From assembly GCF_015548375.1 (NCBI RefSeq), contig NZ_JADMWW010000010.1, positions 1 to 64,000 on the forward strand: 64,000 nucleotides of DNA, written 5' to 3'. The stretch is from Collinsella aerofaciens. Its GTDB lineage: Bacteria > Actinomycetota > Coriobacteriia > Coriobacteriales > Coriobacteriaceae. This document shows, piece after piece, positions 18,354 through 25,960 of the stretch. Below the pieces are notes generated by a model. It was not told where the DNA came from. It made no database searches and worked only from the letters and a program-made list of their open reading frames with translations. The translations under genes and the position numbers were made by a program. Numbering within the stretch: the stretch's first letter is position 1; every line of letters starts with the position of its first letter.

Positions 18354-19232
18354 CTAGCGCTCAACGAACTCTTGGATTTCCGCGAGCAGGCGCTTTGCCT
18401 CCTGACGGCCCTGGATATACAGGTCCAAAAGCTTTGCCGAATCGTGCTCGACATGGCCGACCTCGACCGGCTTTTGCGGAGCAACGACCAGCGCACGGCC
18501 CTCGCGCTCATACTTCCACAGATGCATGCGCTGGATGTTATAACGGTCGTGGCGCGCCTCGATAGCCTCGAGCAGATAGGGGTAGTCGGCATAGCGGGCG
18601 CGCGCGGCGGGCATAAACTCGTAGGGCTTTTTCTCGTACGAGCGGTCCTGCGTGACAATGACAACCGCGCGATCGAAGCCCGCCTCCTCGAGCACATGCT
18701 CGATGGGGACCGAATCGGCTACGCCGCCGTCGACGTATTTGTGCCCGTCAATCTCGACCGGCGGCGTCACCAGCGGCAGCGAGGTCGAGGCGCGAACAGC
18801 GTCGAGGTCAAGTACGGCGCTTTTGACCGGCAGGTACGTGGCGGTTCCAAAAAGCATGTCCGTCGCGACGGCGTACATCTCGATGGGGCTTGCGTCGAAC
18901 GTCTCGTTGTCAAAGGGATCTAGGCGGTCCTGGACATCGTTGAAGATAAAGTCGTAACCCACAATAGAGCCCGTGGACGCAAACGATGCGGCGCCCATGA
19001 AGCGGTTGTCATTGCAGAAAGCCAGGTTGATGCGGTTGGCACGGCCGATCTGGTGCGACTTGTAGTTCACGCCGTTGAGGGCGCCGGCCGATACACCGTA
19101 GACCGCCGGAATCTCGACGCCGGCCTCCATGAGAACGTCGAGCACGCCCGCAGTAAACTGCCCGCGAAAACTACCGCCCTCCAAAACGAGCGCGACCTTG
19201 CCAGCGTTCTTTGCCTTATCTTCTGCAGTCAT
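18354..19232 (-). CDS. Patatin-like phospholipase
   Basis: 292 residues of the bacterial patatin/RssA type, predicted intracellular lipid acyl hydrolase. Seen: oxyanion loop LVLEGGSFRGQFTAGVLDVL, nucleophile elbow GVSAG near residue 47, and the catalytic Asp in DGGVADSVPI near 185. No signal peptide. RBS AGGAGG 6 nt upstream. No obvious operon partners; the upstream 340 bp hold tandem repeats and the tmRNA terminator. Confidence 0.88.
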   Translation of the reverse strand: MTAEDKAKNAGKVALVLEGGSFRGQFTAGVLDVLMEAGVEIPAVYGVSAGALNGVNYKSHQIGRANRINLAFCNDNRFMGAASFASTGSIVGYDFIFNDVQDRLDPFDNETFDASPIEMYAVATDMLFGTATYLPVKSAVLDLDAVRASTSLPLVTPPVEIDGHKYVDGGVADSVPIEHVLEEAGFDRAVVIVTQDRSYEKKPYEFMPAARARYADYPYLLEAIEARHDRYNIQRMHLWKYEREGRALVVAPQKPVEVGHVEHDSAKLLDLYIQGRQEAKRLLAEIQEFVER

Positions 19233-19319
19233 GTTGACCTCCTGCGATTGCGTTTTGGCTTTCTTCTACCCAGTTTTGGGATGGCGAGCGCGCAGGTTTT
19301 TCGAGGCGGCAGGTGAAGC

Positions 19320-19465
19320 GGAAAGTGTGCCCCAGTTTGAGGCGGGATTCCGGGATGCGCTTTCCACTTGGACCGCCGCTGGGAAAGCGCGTCCCGTTCT
19401 GAGCGCGGATTCCGGGACGTACTTTCCGCCTGGGCCGCCATTGGGAAAGCGCGCCCCACTCTGCG
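19320..19465. repeat. 62-bp tandem repeat, about 2.3 copies
   Basis: Units begin with GGAAAG at 19320, 19382 and 19444, each continuing with a GCGYCCC block and GATTCCGGGA. The copies differ by substitutions but keep the 62-bp period. There is no conserved spacer pattern, so this is not a CRISPR, and the frames through it lack start sites. Confidence 0.75.
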
Positions 19466-19502
19466 TCACTGAGGCGTTTTCTTTACGCTCGCGCCCTGCA
19501 CA

Positions 19503-19519
19503 GAGTTCGATTCTCCGCG
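19503..19519 (+). repeat. Inverted copy of the tmRNA T-arm
   Basis: Exactly complementary (17 of 17) to 19586-19602 in the tmRNA and located just beyond the tmRNA terminator, in opposite orientation. Confidence 0.7.
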
Positions 19520-19531
19520 GTACGGACTAGA

Positions 19532-19569
19532 AATAAAAAGGCAGGTAGATACGAATATCTACCTGCCTG
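19532..19569 (-). terminator. Terminator of ssrA
   Basis: Minus-strand stem AGGCAGGTAGATA / TATCTACCTGCCT over a short loop, followed by a T-run. Confidence 0.9.
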
Positions 19570-19576
19570 TTGCTTA

Positions 19577-19940
19577 TGGTGGAGGCGCGGAGAATCGAAC
19601 TCCGGTCCACGAAAGCCCCCTGATTGGCATCTCCAAGCTCAGTCGCTGGTTTAGTCTCGGACGCTTTGCGCACAGCGACACGCTCGCGGCATCCCAACCG
19701 GTTCGGTCTTAGCCCGCGCCATACCGATTACGTGCGCGGGAGCATTCCCCTAAAATGACGTCGCGCCGGTGTCGGGGAAATCACCGGGTTGACGCGCCGC
19801 TATAAACTAAGCAGCGAGAGCCATAGGCTCAAAAGAAGAGTTGTTGTCAATTCAATTTGACGGTACCCCTGTTTAACGAGGCGAGGAGACCTCGGCTTGC
19901 TTCCTCTCTCAGAGCTATCGTGTCGAAACCAGTCGCCCCC
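19577..19940 (-). ncRNA. ssrA: tmRNA (transfer-messenger RNA)
   Basis: Rescues stalled ribosomes by trans-translation. The 5' end GGGGGCGACTGGTTTCGACA starts at 19940 and pairs with the 3' acceptor CGCCTCC next to the encoded CCA (19577-19579). The T-arm is GGAGTTCGATTCTCC. The tag frame at 19807-19848 reads DNNSSFEPMALAA and stops at TAG, so the degradation tag would be that sequence preceded by the Ala carried on the tmRNA. A one-piece, 364-nt molecule. Confidence 0.95.
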
Positions 19941-20177
19941 GAATGTCGGGAAAGTCTGGATGGCATTGGGCACGAGCGCCCAACACCCGTCGACTTTTCA
20001 AGGAGCATGCGGAGCGAGCCCCGCTTGTGGAGTGTTATCTTACCACGTTCTGAAAGCGGACAGCTGTTCTATGCACGAGCTGTGAAGACCCCAATGTGCG
20101 CTGCACTTCGCACTTTTGTTACCGATCGCGTCACGTATATTTTCGCCAAGCAAAATTGACCCGTCGAAAGGACCGTT

Positions 20178-20612
20178 ATGGATACCAAGCAGCAACTCGT
20201 CAATGCCCTCGCAGGCCTGGGCTCAACCATTACCGAAGCCATGGATGTCATCGAAGGCTTTGTCCCCTGCGGACATCCCGCCCTCACGGTATCGAACGCA
20301 CTCGTCGCGCTGGACGCTGACGATGATGCGGCTCTCGCCCAGCAGCTTGAGACCGTCGAGGGCTTTATCGACCACGTGAGTGAGAACCGCGGCGTGGCCG
20401 CCTACCGCGGCATCGAGGTCGAGCTCGCGGGTCCCAAGGCCGATCTGCTCGCAGCAATCCGCGAGGTAGGCGCCCTTATGCAGACCTCAGGCGTCAAGAA
20501 CACCCAGGTCAACGAGTGGGTCTACCGAAGCCTGGCAGCACTCGACAGCTCCGACGAAAAGGCAGCCGAGAAGCTCGCAGAAAGTCCCGCCATTAAGGCC
20601 GAGCTTTTGTAA
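20178..20612 (+). CDS. Hypothetical protein, 144 residues
   Basis: Not recognised. Soluble, acidic and mostly helical by composition, with no signal peptide or membrane segment. It has a GFVPCGHPALTVSNALVALD segment near residue 30 and a Lys/Glu-rich C-terminus. AAAGGAC 6 nt before the ATG, C-ending codons like its neighbours and a hairpin after the stop support a real gene. It lies between tmRNA and a convergent VapBC-like pair; no functional link is evident. Confidence 0.7.
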   Translation: MDTKQQLVNALAGLGSTITEAMDVIEGFVPCGHPALTVSNALVALDADDDAALAQQLETVEGFIDHVSENRGVAAYRGIEVELAGPKADLLAAIREVGALMQTSGVKNTQVNEWVYRSLAALDSSDEKAAEKLAESPAIKAELL

Positions 20613-20621
20613 ATAGCAGAC

Positions 20622-20658
20622 GCGGGCCCCTTGGCGCATCGTCGTCCAAGAGGCCCGC
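20622..20658. terminator. Bidirectional terminator hairpin between convergent genes
   Basis: GCGGGCC-CCTTGG pairs with CCAAG-GGCCCGC, between the stop codons at 20612 and 20671. Confidence 0.65.
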
Positions 20659-20670
20659 AACCAGTTCGCG

Positions 20671-21186
20671 TCAACCGATGGCCGCGCCGCCGCGTTCGGC
20701 CAAAGCCAGAATCGGCATCATTTGGCGCGGGGTCTTTGCTGCAAGATCGGCATGTTCGAGCAGTTTGCGATCGTTAGTTACCAAGTAATCGACCTGTGCG
20801 CGCTTGCATGCGGCGAGCACCAAGTTGTCCTCGTAATCGCGATGGAGCGCTAAGTATTTGTCGGCCAGCCAAAGGTCCGATGCATCTGCGCCCACGGCCG
20901 TGGCGTTTTCGGTCATGTTCCGAACAAACACCAACGCCGCATCGCCAATTGCACGGGCAGACGCCTCGTCGAGCGCTCCCCCGCTGGCAAGAACGCTGCG
21001 CTTCAGTTCGTGTTGGACAACGTACAGCACGTCCTTGGCGATATGCACCGGAAAGAACAGCAATGCCCCCGTCTCCGTCGCCTGACCAATAAACGCACGC
21101 GCGGCAAGCGACTCGGCATGGTCGACGCAAAACGAATCAACCCATACGTTGGCGTCTACCATGATCTTGAGAGGCGCCCCACTCAC
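20671..21186 (-). CDS. PIN-domain ribonuclease, VapC-like toxin
   Basis: 171 residues. Acidic residues of a PIN nuclease are visible: Asp in KIMVDANVWVDSF near residue 11, the D-Y-E-D pair in HRDYEDNLVLAACKRA near 118, and TNDRKLL near 137. The start is GTG whose last two bases form the antitoxin TGA stop (GTGA), a translational coupling typical of toxin-antitoxin pairs. Likely cleaves RNA when free of its partner; target unknown. Confidence 0.8.
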   Translation of the reverse strand: MSGAPLKIMVDANVWVDSFCVDHAESLAARAFIGQATETGALLFFPVHIAKDVLYVVQHELKRSVLASGGALDEASARAIGDAALVFVRNMTENATAVGADASDLWLADKYLALHRDYEDNLVLAACKRAQVDYLVTNDRKLLEHADLAAKTPRQMMPILALAERGGAAIG

Positions 21187-21536
21187 TGGATCATCCCCTT
21201 TTGGCGATAATGCTCATCCATGGCTTCGGAATAGATTGTGTCCCAACCGCGATCGTCGGATACGGGCGACGGAGCGATGGCCAGGTCCGCGTAAAGCTGA
21301 TCCGCCGCCGCCCATGATGCGGCGAACGGAGTATCGTGCGCGACGGTTTGTTGCCGACCATCAACGGCAGACAGCACTTCCTCACACTGCCCGCCACCCT
21401 GTGCGACCTTGACCACAACCTTTTTGATGAGCTCGGGCAGTGACCTGCCCGAAAGCTGCAGCGCCTCCTCGGCACGGTTCTTGACCTGGCGATCCACGCG
21501 AACGTTCACCTGCGCCATGCCGCCAACGGTAGCCAT
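21183..21536 (-). CDS. RelB/DinJ-type ribbon-helix-helix antitoxin
   Basis: 117 residues. The N-terminal MAQVNVRVDRQVKNRAEEAL plus LSGRSLPELIKKVV is a ribbon-helix-helix fold of the RelB/DinJ type, giving DNA binding and autoregulation; the C-terminal half should wrap the PIN toxin. A RelB-like antitoxin with a PIN toxin is a mixed pairing, but such swaps are known. Start at 21536 (MATVGGM) has GGTGAGG upstream; an alternative ATG at 21518 lacks one. Confidence 0.8.
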   Translation of the reverse strand: MATVGGMAQVNVRVDRQVKNRAEEALQLSGRSLPELIKKVVVKVAQGGGQCEEVLSAVDGRQQTVAHDTPFAASWAAADQLYADLAIAPSPVSDDRGWDTIYSEAMDEHYRQKGMIQ

Positions 21537-21614
21537 CTCAACCTCACCTTCAGCATTTGCTAGCTTTGCTAGCACGAGCATATATCCGCGCTAACCTCTC
21601 GTCAAACAAAAGAA

Positions 21615-21656
21615 GGCCTGCACCCTGGCGGCTGCGGTGCCGCCCGAATGCAGGCC
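21615..21656 (-). terminator. Terminator of the P-type ATPase operon
   Basis: GGCCTGCA arms with an inner GGGCGGCACCGCAGCCGCC stem, then TTCTTTTG on the minus strand. Confidence 0.8.
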
Positions 21657-21675
21657 ATATACTCAATCGAAAACG

Positions 21676-23751
21676 CTAACGCAAGTACGCCTTTGCGTTG
21701 CCCAGGCTGTAGGCGATCGTTGAGCCGTTGTGCAGCAGTGACGACGTCTGCGGAGTGATCATGCCGGTAATGCCCAGCGCCAGGAGCGCCGAGTTGGTGA
21801 GTATCACCTTAGAGTAGGAGCTCGTCAGACGATCAACGAGGCCCTGACTCATGCGGCGCAGGCGCACGATCGCGGCGAGATCCGTGTCAGTCAGGATGAT
21901 ATCGGCGACCTCCTTGGCGATGTCGCTTCCGCCACCCATCGCCAAGCCCACGTCGGCCAAACCGAGCGCCGGCGAATCGTTAACGCCGTCGCCCACCATG
22001 GCAACGTGACGCCCCTCGCCCTTAATGCGCTCCACATAGGCGTACTTGTCCTCGGGCAGCAGCTCGGCCTTAAACTCATCGACACCCGCCTCGCGCGCAA
22101 TGCGCTCGGCCGTGCGTTCAGAATCGCCCGTGAGCATAACGACATGTTTGACGCCCAGCGCATGCAGGTCGGCGATGGCTTCACGGACCCCGGGCTTAAG
22201 CGGATCCTCGATGCCGAGCACGCCCACGACCGTGCCGTCGACCGCCAGATACAGCGGCGACAGGCCCTGCATCTGGGACTCAATTTGCTCCTTAATGTCG
22301 GACTCGAGCTGCGCGCTCTCATCCTCAAATACAAAGTGCGCGGAACCGATGATGGCGCGACGCCCTTCAATGGACGAAGCGATACCGTGCGCCACAATAT
22401 ACTCGACAGCAGCGTGACGCTCGCGGTGCTCGAGTCCACGCTCACGTGCCGCATTGACCACGGCGCGTGCTACCGGATGAGGGAAATGCTCCTCCAAGCA
22501 AGCGGAAAGGCGCAGGACCTCGTCCTCGCTCCAGCCGTCGGTCGTGAGCACGCAAGCCAGGCGCGGCTGAGCCTCGGTGAGCGTGCCGGTCTTATCAAAC
22601 ACAATGGTGTCGGCCTTGGCAAACGACTCAAAGTACTTTGCGCCCTTGACCATGACGCCCATCTTGGCAGCATCGCTCATGGCAGTCATGACGGCAACGG
22701 AACCCGTGAGCTTGAGCGCGCACGAGTAGTCGACCATCAGCGCCGCCGAGGTCTTGATAAGGCTGCGCGTAGTGAGCGCGACCAGGCCCGCAAGCAGGAA
22801 GTTCCACGGGACGATCTTGTTGGCGAGGTCCTCCATATGCGACTGGCCCTCGGACTTGAGCGAGTCGGCCGTCTGCACGAGCGAGACGATTGAGCGCAGT
22901 TTGGTTTGCGCCGTATTGGCGCGCACACGCACCAAGATGCTGCCGTCTTCCACGACGGTGCCGGCGAACACGTCGTCGCCCACGCTGCGCTCGACGGCCA
23001 ACGGTTCGCCGGTCAGGGTCGCCTGGTTGACCATAGCGCTCCCCTGCTCGACCACGCCGTCGATGCAGATGGACATGCCGGTGCGCACGGCGACCAAATC
23101 GCCGGGTTCAAGCTCGGTGGCGGCAACGCTTACCTCAGTGTCGCCGACGACCTTTTGCGCCTTGTCGGGCACGTCGAGCAGCGAGTTGATGAGCTCGTTT
23201 TCGCTCATGGCACGGGTGTAGTCCTCGAGCAGCTCGCCCACGTTGAGCAGGAACATCGTCTGCCCCGCGGTGTCGACATCACGCTTGACGAACGAAATGC
23301 CGATGGCCGAAGCGTCGAGCACAGGAACGGTCAGGCGCGGCTGCGCCAGTTCATGAAGGGCAGCGCGCAAAAATGCCATGTAACCGGCCACGACAAACAC
23401 CGCACGCAGAGGCGTCGGCAAGAACCAGCGACGTGCGTAATGGGCACCGACGAGTGTCGCCAGGTCCATAACGAGTTTGTGCTTGCGCGGCTCGAGTTGC
23501 ATCACGTAACCCGACTTGGCATCGGCGATAGCTTGAGCATCGAGTGCGCCCAGGGCGTCGAGCACGCTCGCGCGGCGCGGCTCATCGTACTCCAGCGCCA
23601 TCTGACCAATACGGCCATAAACGCGCACCTTGTGCACGCCGTCGATATCGCCGCTGAGCTTAAGAAGTGCATCGAGATCGCTCTCTGGCACAGGACCCGC
23701 CAATTGAAGACGGGTCCTGCCGGGGATCTCGCTAATAATCGAGAATCTCAT
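21676..23751 (-). CDS. P1B-type heavy-metal transporting ATPase with atypical membrane motif
   Basis: 691 residues. Seen: a degenerate N-terminal HMA-like domain (IPGRTRLQLAGPV) without the CxxC, the actuator TGEP, phosphorylation loop DKTGTLTEAQ near residue 387, the nucleotide-domain HP (HFPHPVARAV) and GDGVNDSPAL. The metal-gating motif in the sixth transmembrane helix is YSCAL, with no proline, instead of CPC, CPH or SPC. Substrate therefore cannot be read from the sequence. It follows the 81-residue membrane protein by 18 bp and shares its promoter. Confidence 0.88.
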   Translation of the reverse strand: MRFSIISEIPGRTRLQLAGPVPESDLDALLKLSGDIDGVHKVRVYGRIGQMALEYDEPRRASVLDALGALDAQAIADAKSGYVMQLEPRKHKLVMDLATLVGAHYARRWFLPTPLRAVFVVAGYMAFLRAALHELAQPRLTVPVLDASAIGISFVKRDVDTAGQTMFLLNVGELLEDYTRAMSENELINSLLDVPDKAQKVVGDTEVSVAATELEPGDLVAVRTGMSICIDGVVEQGSAMVNQATLTGEPLAVERSVGDDVFAGTVVEDGSILVRVRANTAQTKLRSIVSLVQTADSLKSEGQSHMEDLANKIVPWNFLLAGLVALTTRSLIKTSAALMVDYSCALKLTGSVAVMTAMSDAAKMGVMVKGAKYFESFAKADTIVFDKTGTLTEAQPRLACVLTTDGWSEDEVLRLSACLEEHFPHPVARAVVNAARERGLEHRERHAAVEYIVAHGIASSIEGRRAIIGSAHFVFEDESAQLESDIKEQIESQMQGLSPLYLAVDGTVVGVLGIEDPLKPGVREAIADLHALGVKHVVMLTGDSERTAERIAREAGVDEFKAELLPEDKYAYVERIKGEGRHVAMVGDGVNDSPALGLADVGLAMGGGSDIAKEVADIILTDTDLAAIVRLRRMSQGLVDRLTSSYSKVILTNSALLALGITGMITPQTSSLLHNGSTIAYSLGNAKAYLR

Positions 23752-23769
23752 AGTTTGTGCCTGGGAGCG

Positions 23770-24015
23770 TTACTCGGCTGCCTCGTCAGCAGCGGCCTCG
23801 CTCTGGGTGATGTAGGCAGCCTCGGCAACCATGTCGTCGACATTGGCCTTGGCCTGCTCGACCATGTCCTGGTAGCCGTTCTTGATGCGCATGCCGCACG
23901 CGATACCCTGCACGCAGGCATTCTTGACCGGAGCGCTGGTAAGCAGCTTGATGCCGGCCGTGCCAAGCAGAAAACCGCCACCGACAAGCAGGGTATTGAA
24001 CGTCGACTTCTTCAT
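23770..24015 (-). CDS. Small membrane-associated protein (DUF6110-like)
   Basis: 81 residues with a hydrophobic stretch FNTLLVGGGFLLGTAGIKLL at the N-terminus followed by a charged helical tail ending in acidic residues. I recall similar small proteins next to P1B ATPases, matched only by memory. RBS AAAGGGAG 7 nt before the ATG. First gene of the ATPase operon; possibly an assembly or metal-delivery partner. Confidence 0.7.
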   Translation of the reverse strand: MKKSTFNTLLVGGGFLLGTAGIKLLTSAPVKNACVQGIACGMRIKNGYQDMVEQAKANVDDMVAEAAYITQSEAAADEAAE

Positions 24016-24106
24016 GTTGCTTCTCCCTTTTGCCGCATTGGACGCGGCACGGTGCCTCAGCACCCGAGTAAACAAGTTTGCTCGAGCACACTTTTGGAAA
24101 ATAGTT

Positions 24107-24121
24107 TAGTTTATCTAACTA
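24107..24121. promoter_or_regulatory. Candidate DtxR/MntR-family operator
   Basis: TAGTT-TATCT-AACTA is a perfect dyad within an AT-rich stretch 92 bp upstream of the small gene. It resembles the TTAG...CTAA core of DtxR-family boxes, which would suit a metal-transport operon. Confidence 0.35.
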
Positions 24122-24168
24122 TTAAGTTCAACAAAGGTTAACTTTTTGGAAACTATGGGGGCGAACTC

Positions 24169-24201
24169 AATATGACCAGGGGACCGTCCCTTTGTCATAT
24201 T
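24169..24201 (-). terminator. Hairpin after the ABC exporter genes
   Basis: AATATGAC / GTCATATT arms with an inner AGGGGACCGTCCCTTT. The loop resembles the GGGACAGG core of the dispersed palindromes further right. Confidence 0.5.
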
Positions 24202-24202
24202 C

Positions 24203-25960
24203 CTACAGCCGCCAGTCAGCCGCTTCCTTTTGCAGCGCAACCATGCGGGCGAATTCTCCACCTGCCGCCTTGAGCTGCGCCGGAGTGCCCTGCTCGGCAA
24301 CCACACCATCCTTGAGTACAACGATTTTGTCGGCATTTTCCACCGTACGCATACGGTGGGCGATCACGATTACCGTCTTGCCTGCGAGCAGGCGGGAGAG
24401 CGCCTGCTGCACCACGGTCTCGTTCTCCACATCCAAACTCGCCGTCGCCTCGTCCAGCAACACGATCGGCGCGTCTTTGAGCAGCGCGCGGGCGATGGAG
24501 ATGCGCTGGCGCTCGCCGCCGGACAGCTTGGAGCCATTCTCGCCGATCATGGTGTCATAGCCCTGCGGCATGCGGTTCACAAACTCGTCGCAGTTGGCGG
24601 CACGCGCGGCAGCAAGCACTTCCTCATCGGTGGCATCGCGACGTCCAAGACGGATGTTTCCCATCACCGTGTCGTCAAAGAGTAGCACGTCTTGGAACAC
24701 AATAGCGTAGTCGCGCAGCAGCACCTCGGGATCAACGCTCGCAACATCCACGCCACCCACGGTGACCGTGCCTTCGGTAGCATCCCAAAAGCGCGCGGCC
24801 AGGCGGCTCACCGTAGACTTACCGGAACCCGAAGGACCGACCAGTGCCGTGACCTCGCCTTCCTTGGCGGTAAAGCTCACATCGGTCAAAACCTTCTCGC
24901 CGGCGCGTCCGTCGCTGCCCGCACCATAGCCAAATGCCACGTGATCGAACACCACGTCATGACCCACGGGTTCAAACTGCTCGCTGCCCCGCGCCACGGG
25001 CTCCTCCATGATGGAGCGCATGCGCTTGGCCGACGACTCGGCGGCAAACAGCTCGGACATCAGCATCAGTGCCTGATCGAAGGGCGCATAGATGCGGCTC
25101 ACCATGAGCAGGAAGGCAAACATCACCAAAAAGTCGACCTGGCCGGAGGCGACCATCGCAGCGCCCGTGACCAACGTGGTGGCAATCCCCAGGCGCAGGA
25201 TGGCAAAGGCGGAGTTGACCAAAAGCCCATTGGCGAGCTCGCCTTTGGTGGTCTCGCGCTCCTCGGCATCGATCACGGCGTTGAGCCCCTCAAGATAATG
25301 AGCCTCCTGGTTGGTGGCGCGGATCTCGCGCACGCAGTCAAGCGTCTCCTGGATCGCCTCGGTGACCATGACCTTCTCGGCGCGCACGCGGTCGAACACC
25401 GGGGTCATGGGCCCGCGTGTCAGATACAGCACGGCAAAGGCCACGGGCACGCTCCAAAACGCCGCAATCGCCAGCTGCCAGCAAAAGAACAGCGACGCCA
25501 CGAACACGATGGCGCTTGCGATGATGGCGCCCCAGAGTTCTCCCAGCACATGGCTGTAGGCATGCTCCATAGTCTGAACGTCGCCCATGATGGTTTCGGT
25601 TAGATCGGCCAGATCACGACGGCCGAAAAACGACAACGGCAGTTTGCGCAAGCGCTCGGCAATCCCCATGCGCTGCTTGCCGCACTCCTCGTAAAAGATG
25701 CAGTAGGTGTAGTAATACTGCTGCCAGTTAGAGGCAAAGAGCAACACAAAAAAGACCAGGAGGCCGCCCACGATCGGCAGGGCATCCGGCAGGTCGGCAC
25801 CGGTGACGAGATGCTCGACAAAGCCGGCCATGACCAGGAACAAAAAGCCCATGCCGGCCATGGTCACAAGATTGGTGAGCGTGGTCCAGAAAATGCCGCG
25901 TTTTACGCCGGCGACGCCTTTATCGGATAGGAAATACTTCTTTTGGAATGAGGCGAACAT
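24203..25960 (-). CDS. ABC exporter half-transporter, second subunit
   Basis: 585 residues: a six-helix type I exporter domain (1 to about 330) and a nucleotide-binding domain with Walker A LVGPSGSGKSTVSRL, signature LSGGERQRISIARAL and Walker B PIVLLDEATASLD. The family includes drug exporters and siderophore importers of the YbtPQ/IrtAB type; the paired arrangement under an AraC regulator fits the latter but does not prove it. The ATG starts right after the TAA of the preceding gene, with GGAGGCGAGG inside that gene's end. Confidence 0.9.
   Translation of the reverse strand: MFASFQKKYFLSDKGVAGVKRGIFWTTLTNLVTMAGMGFLFLVMAGFVEHLVTGADLPDALPIVGGLLVFFVLLFASNWQQYYYTYCIFYEECGKQRMGIAERLRKLPLSFFGRRDLADLTETIMGDVQTMEHAYSHVLGELWGAIIASAIVFVASLFFCWQLAIAAFWSVPVAFAVLYLTRGPMTPVFDRVRAEKVMVTEAIQETLDCVREIRATNQEAHYLEGLNAVIDAEERETTKGELANGLLVNSAFAILRLGIATTLVTGAAMVASGQVDFLVMFAFLLMVSRIYAPFDQALMLMSELFAAESSAKRMRSIMEEPVARGSEQFEPVGHDVVFDHVAFGYGAGSDGRAGEKVLTDVSFTAKEGEVTALVGPSGSGKSTVSRLAARFWDATEGTVTVGGVDVASVDPEVLLRDYAIVFQDVLLFDDTVMGNIRLGRRDATDEEVLAAARAANCDEFVNRMPQGYDTMIGENGSKLSGGERQRISIARALLKDAPIVLLDEATASLDVENETVVQQALSRLLAGKTVIVIAHRMRTVENADKIVVLKDGVVAEQGTPAQLKAAGGEFARMVALQKEAADWRL

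Noticed and set aside
19320-19465. Possible CRISPR array
   Set aside because: Units are contiguous 62-bp tandem copies with no distinct spacers and no cas genes.
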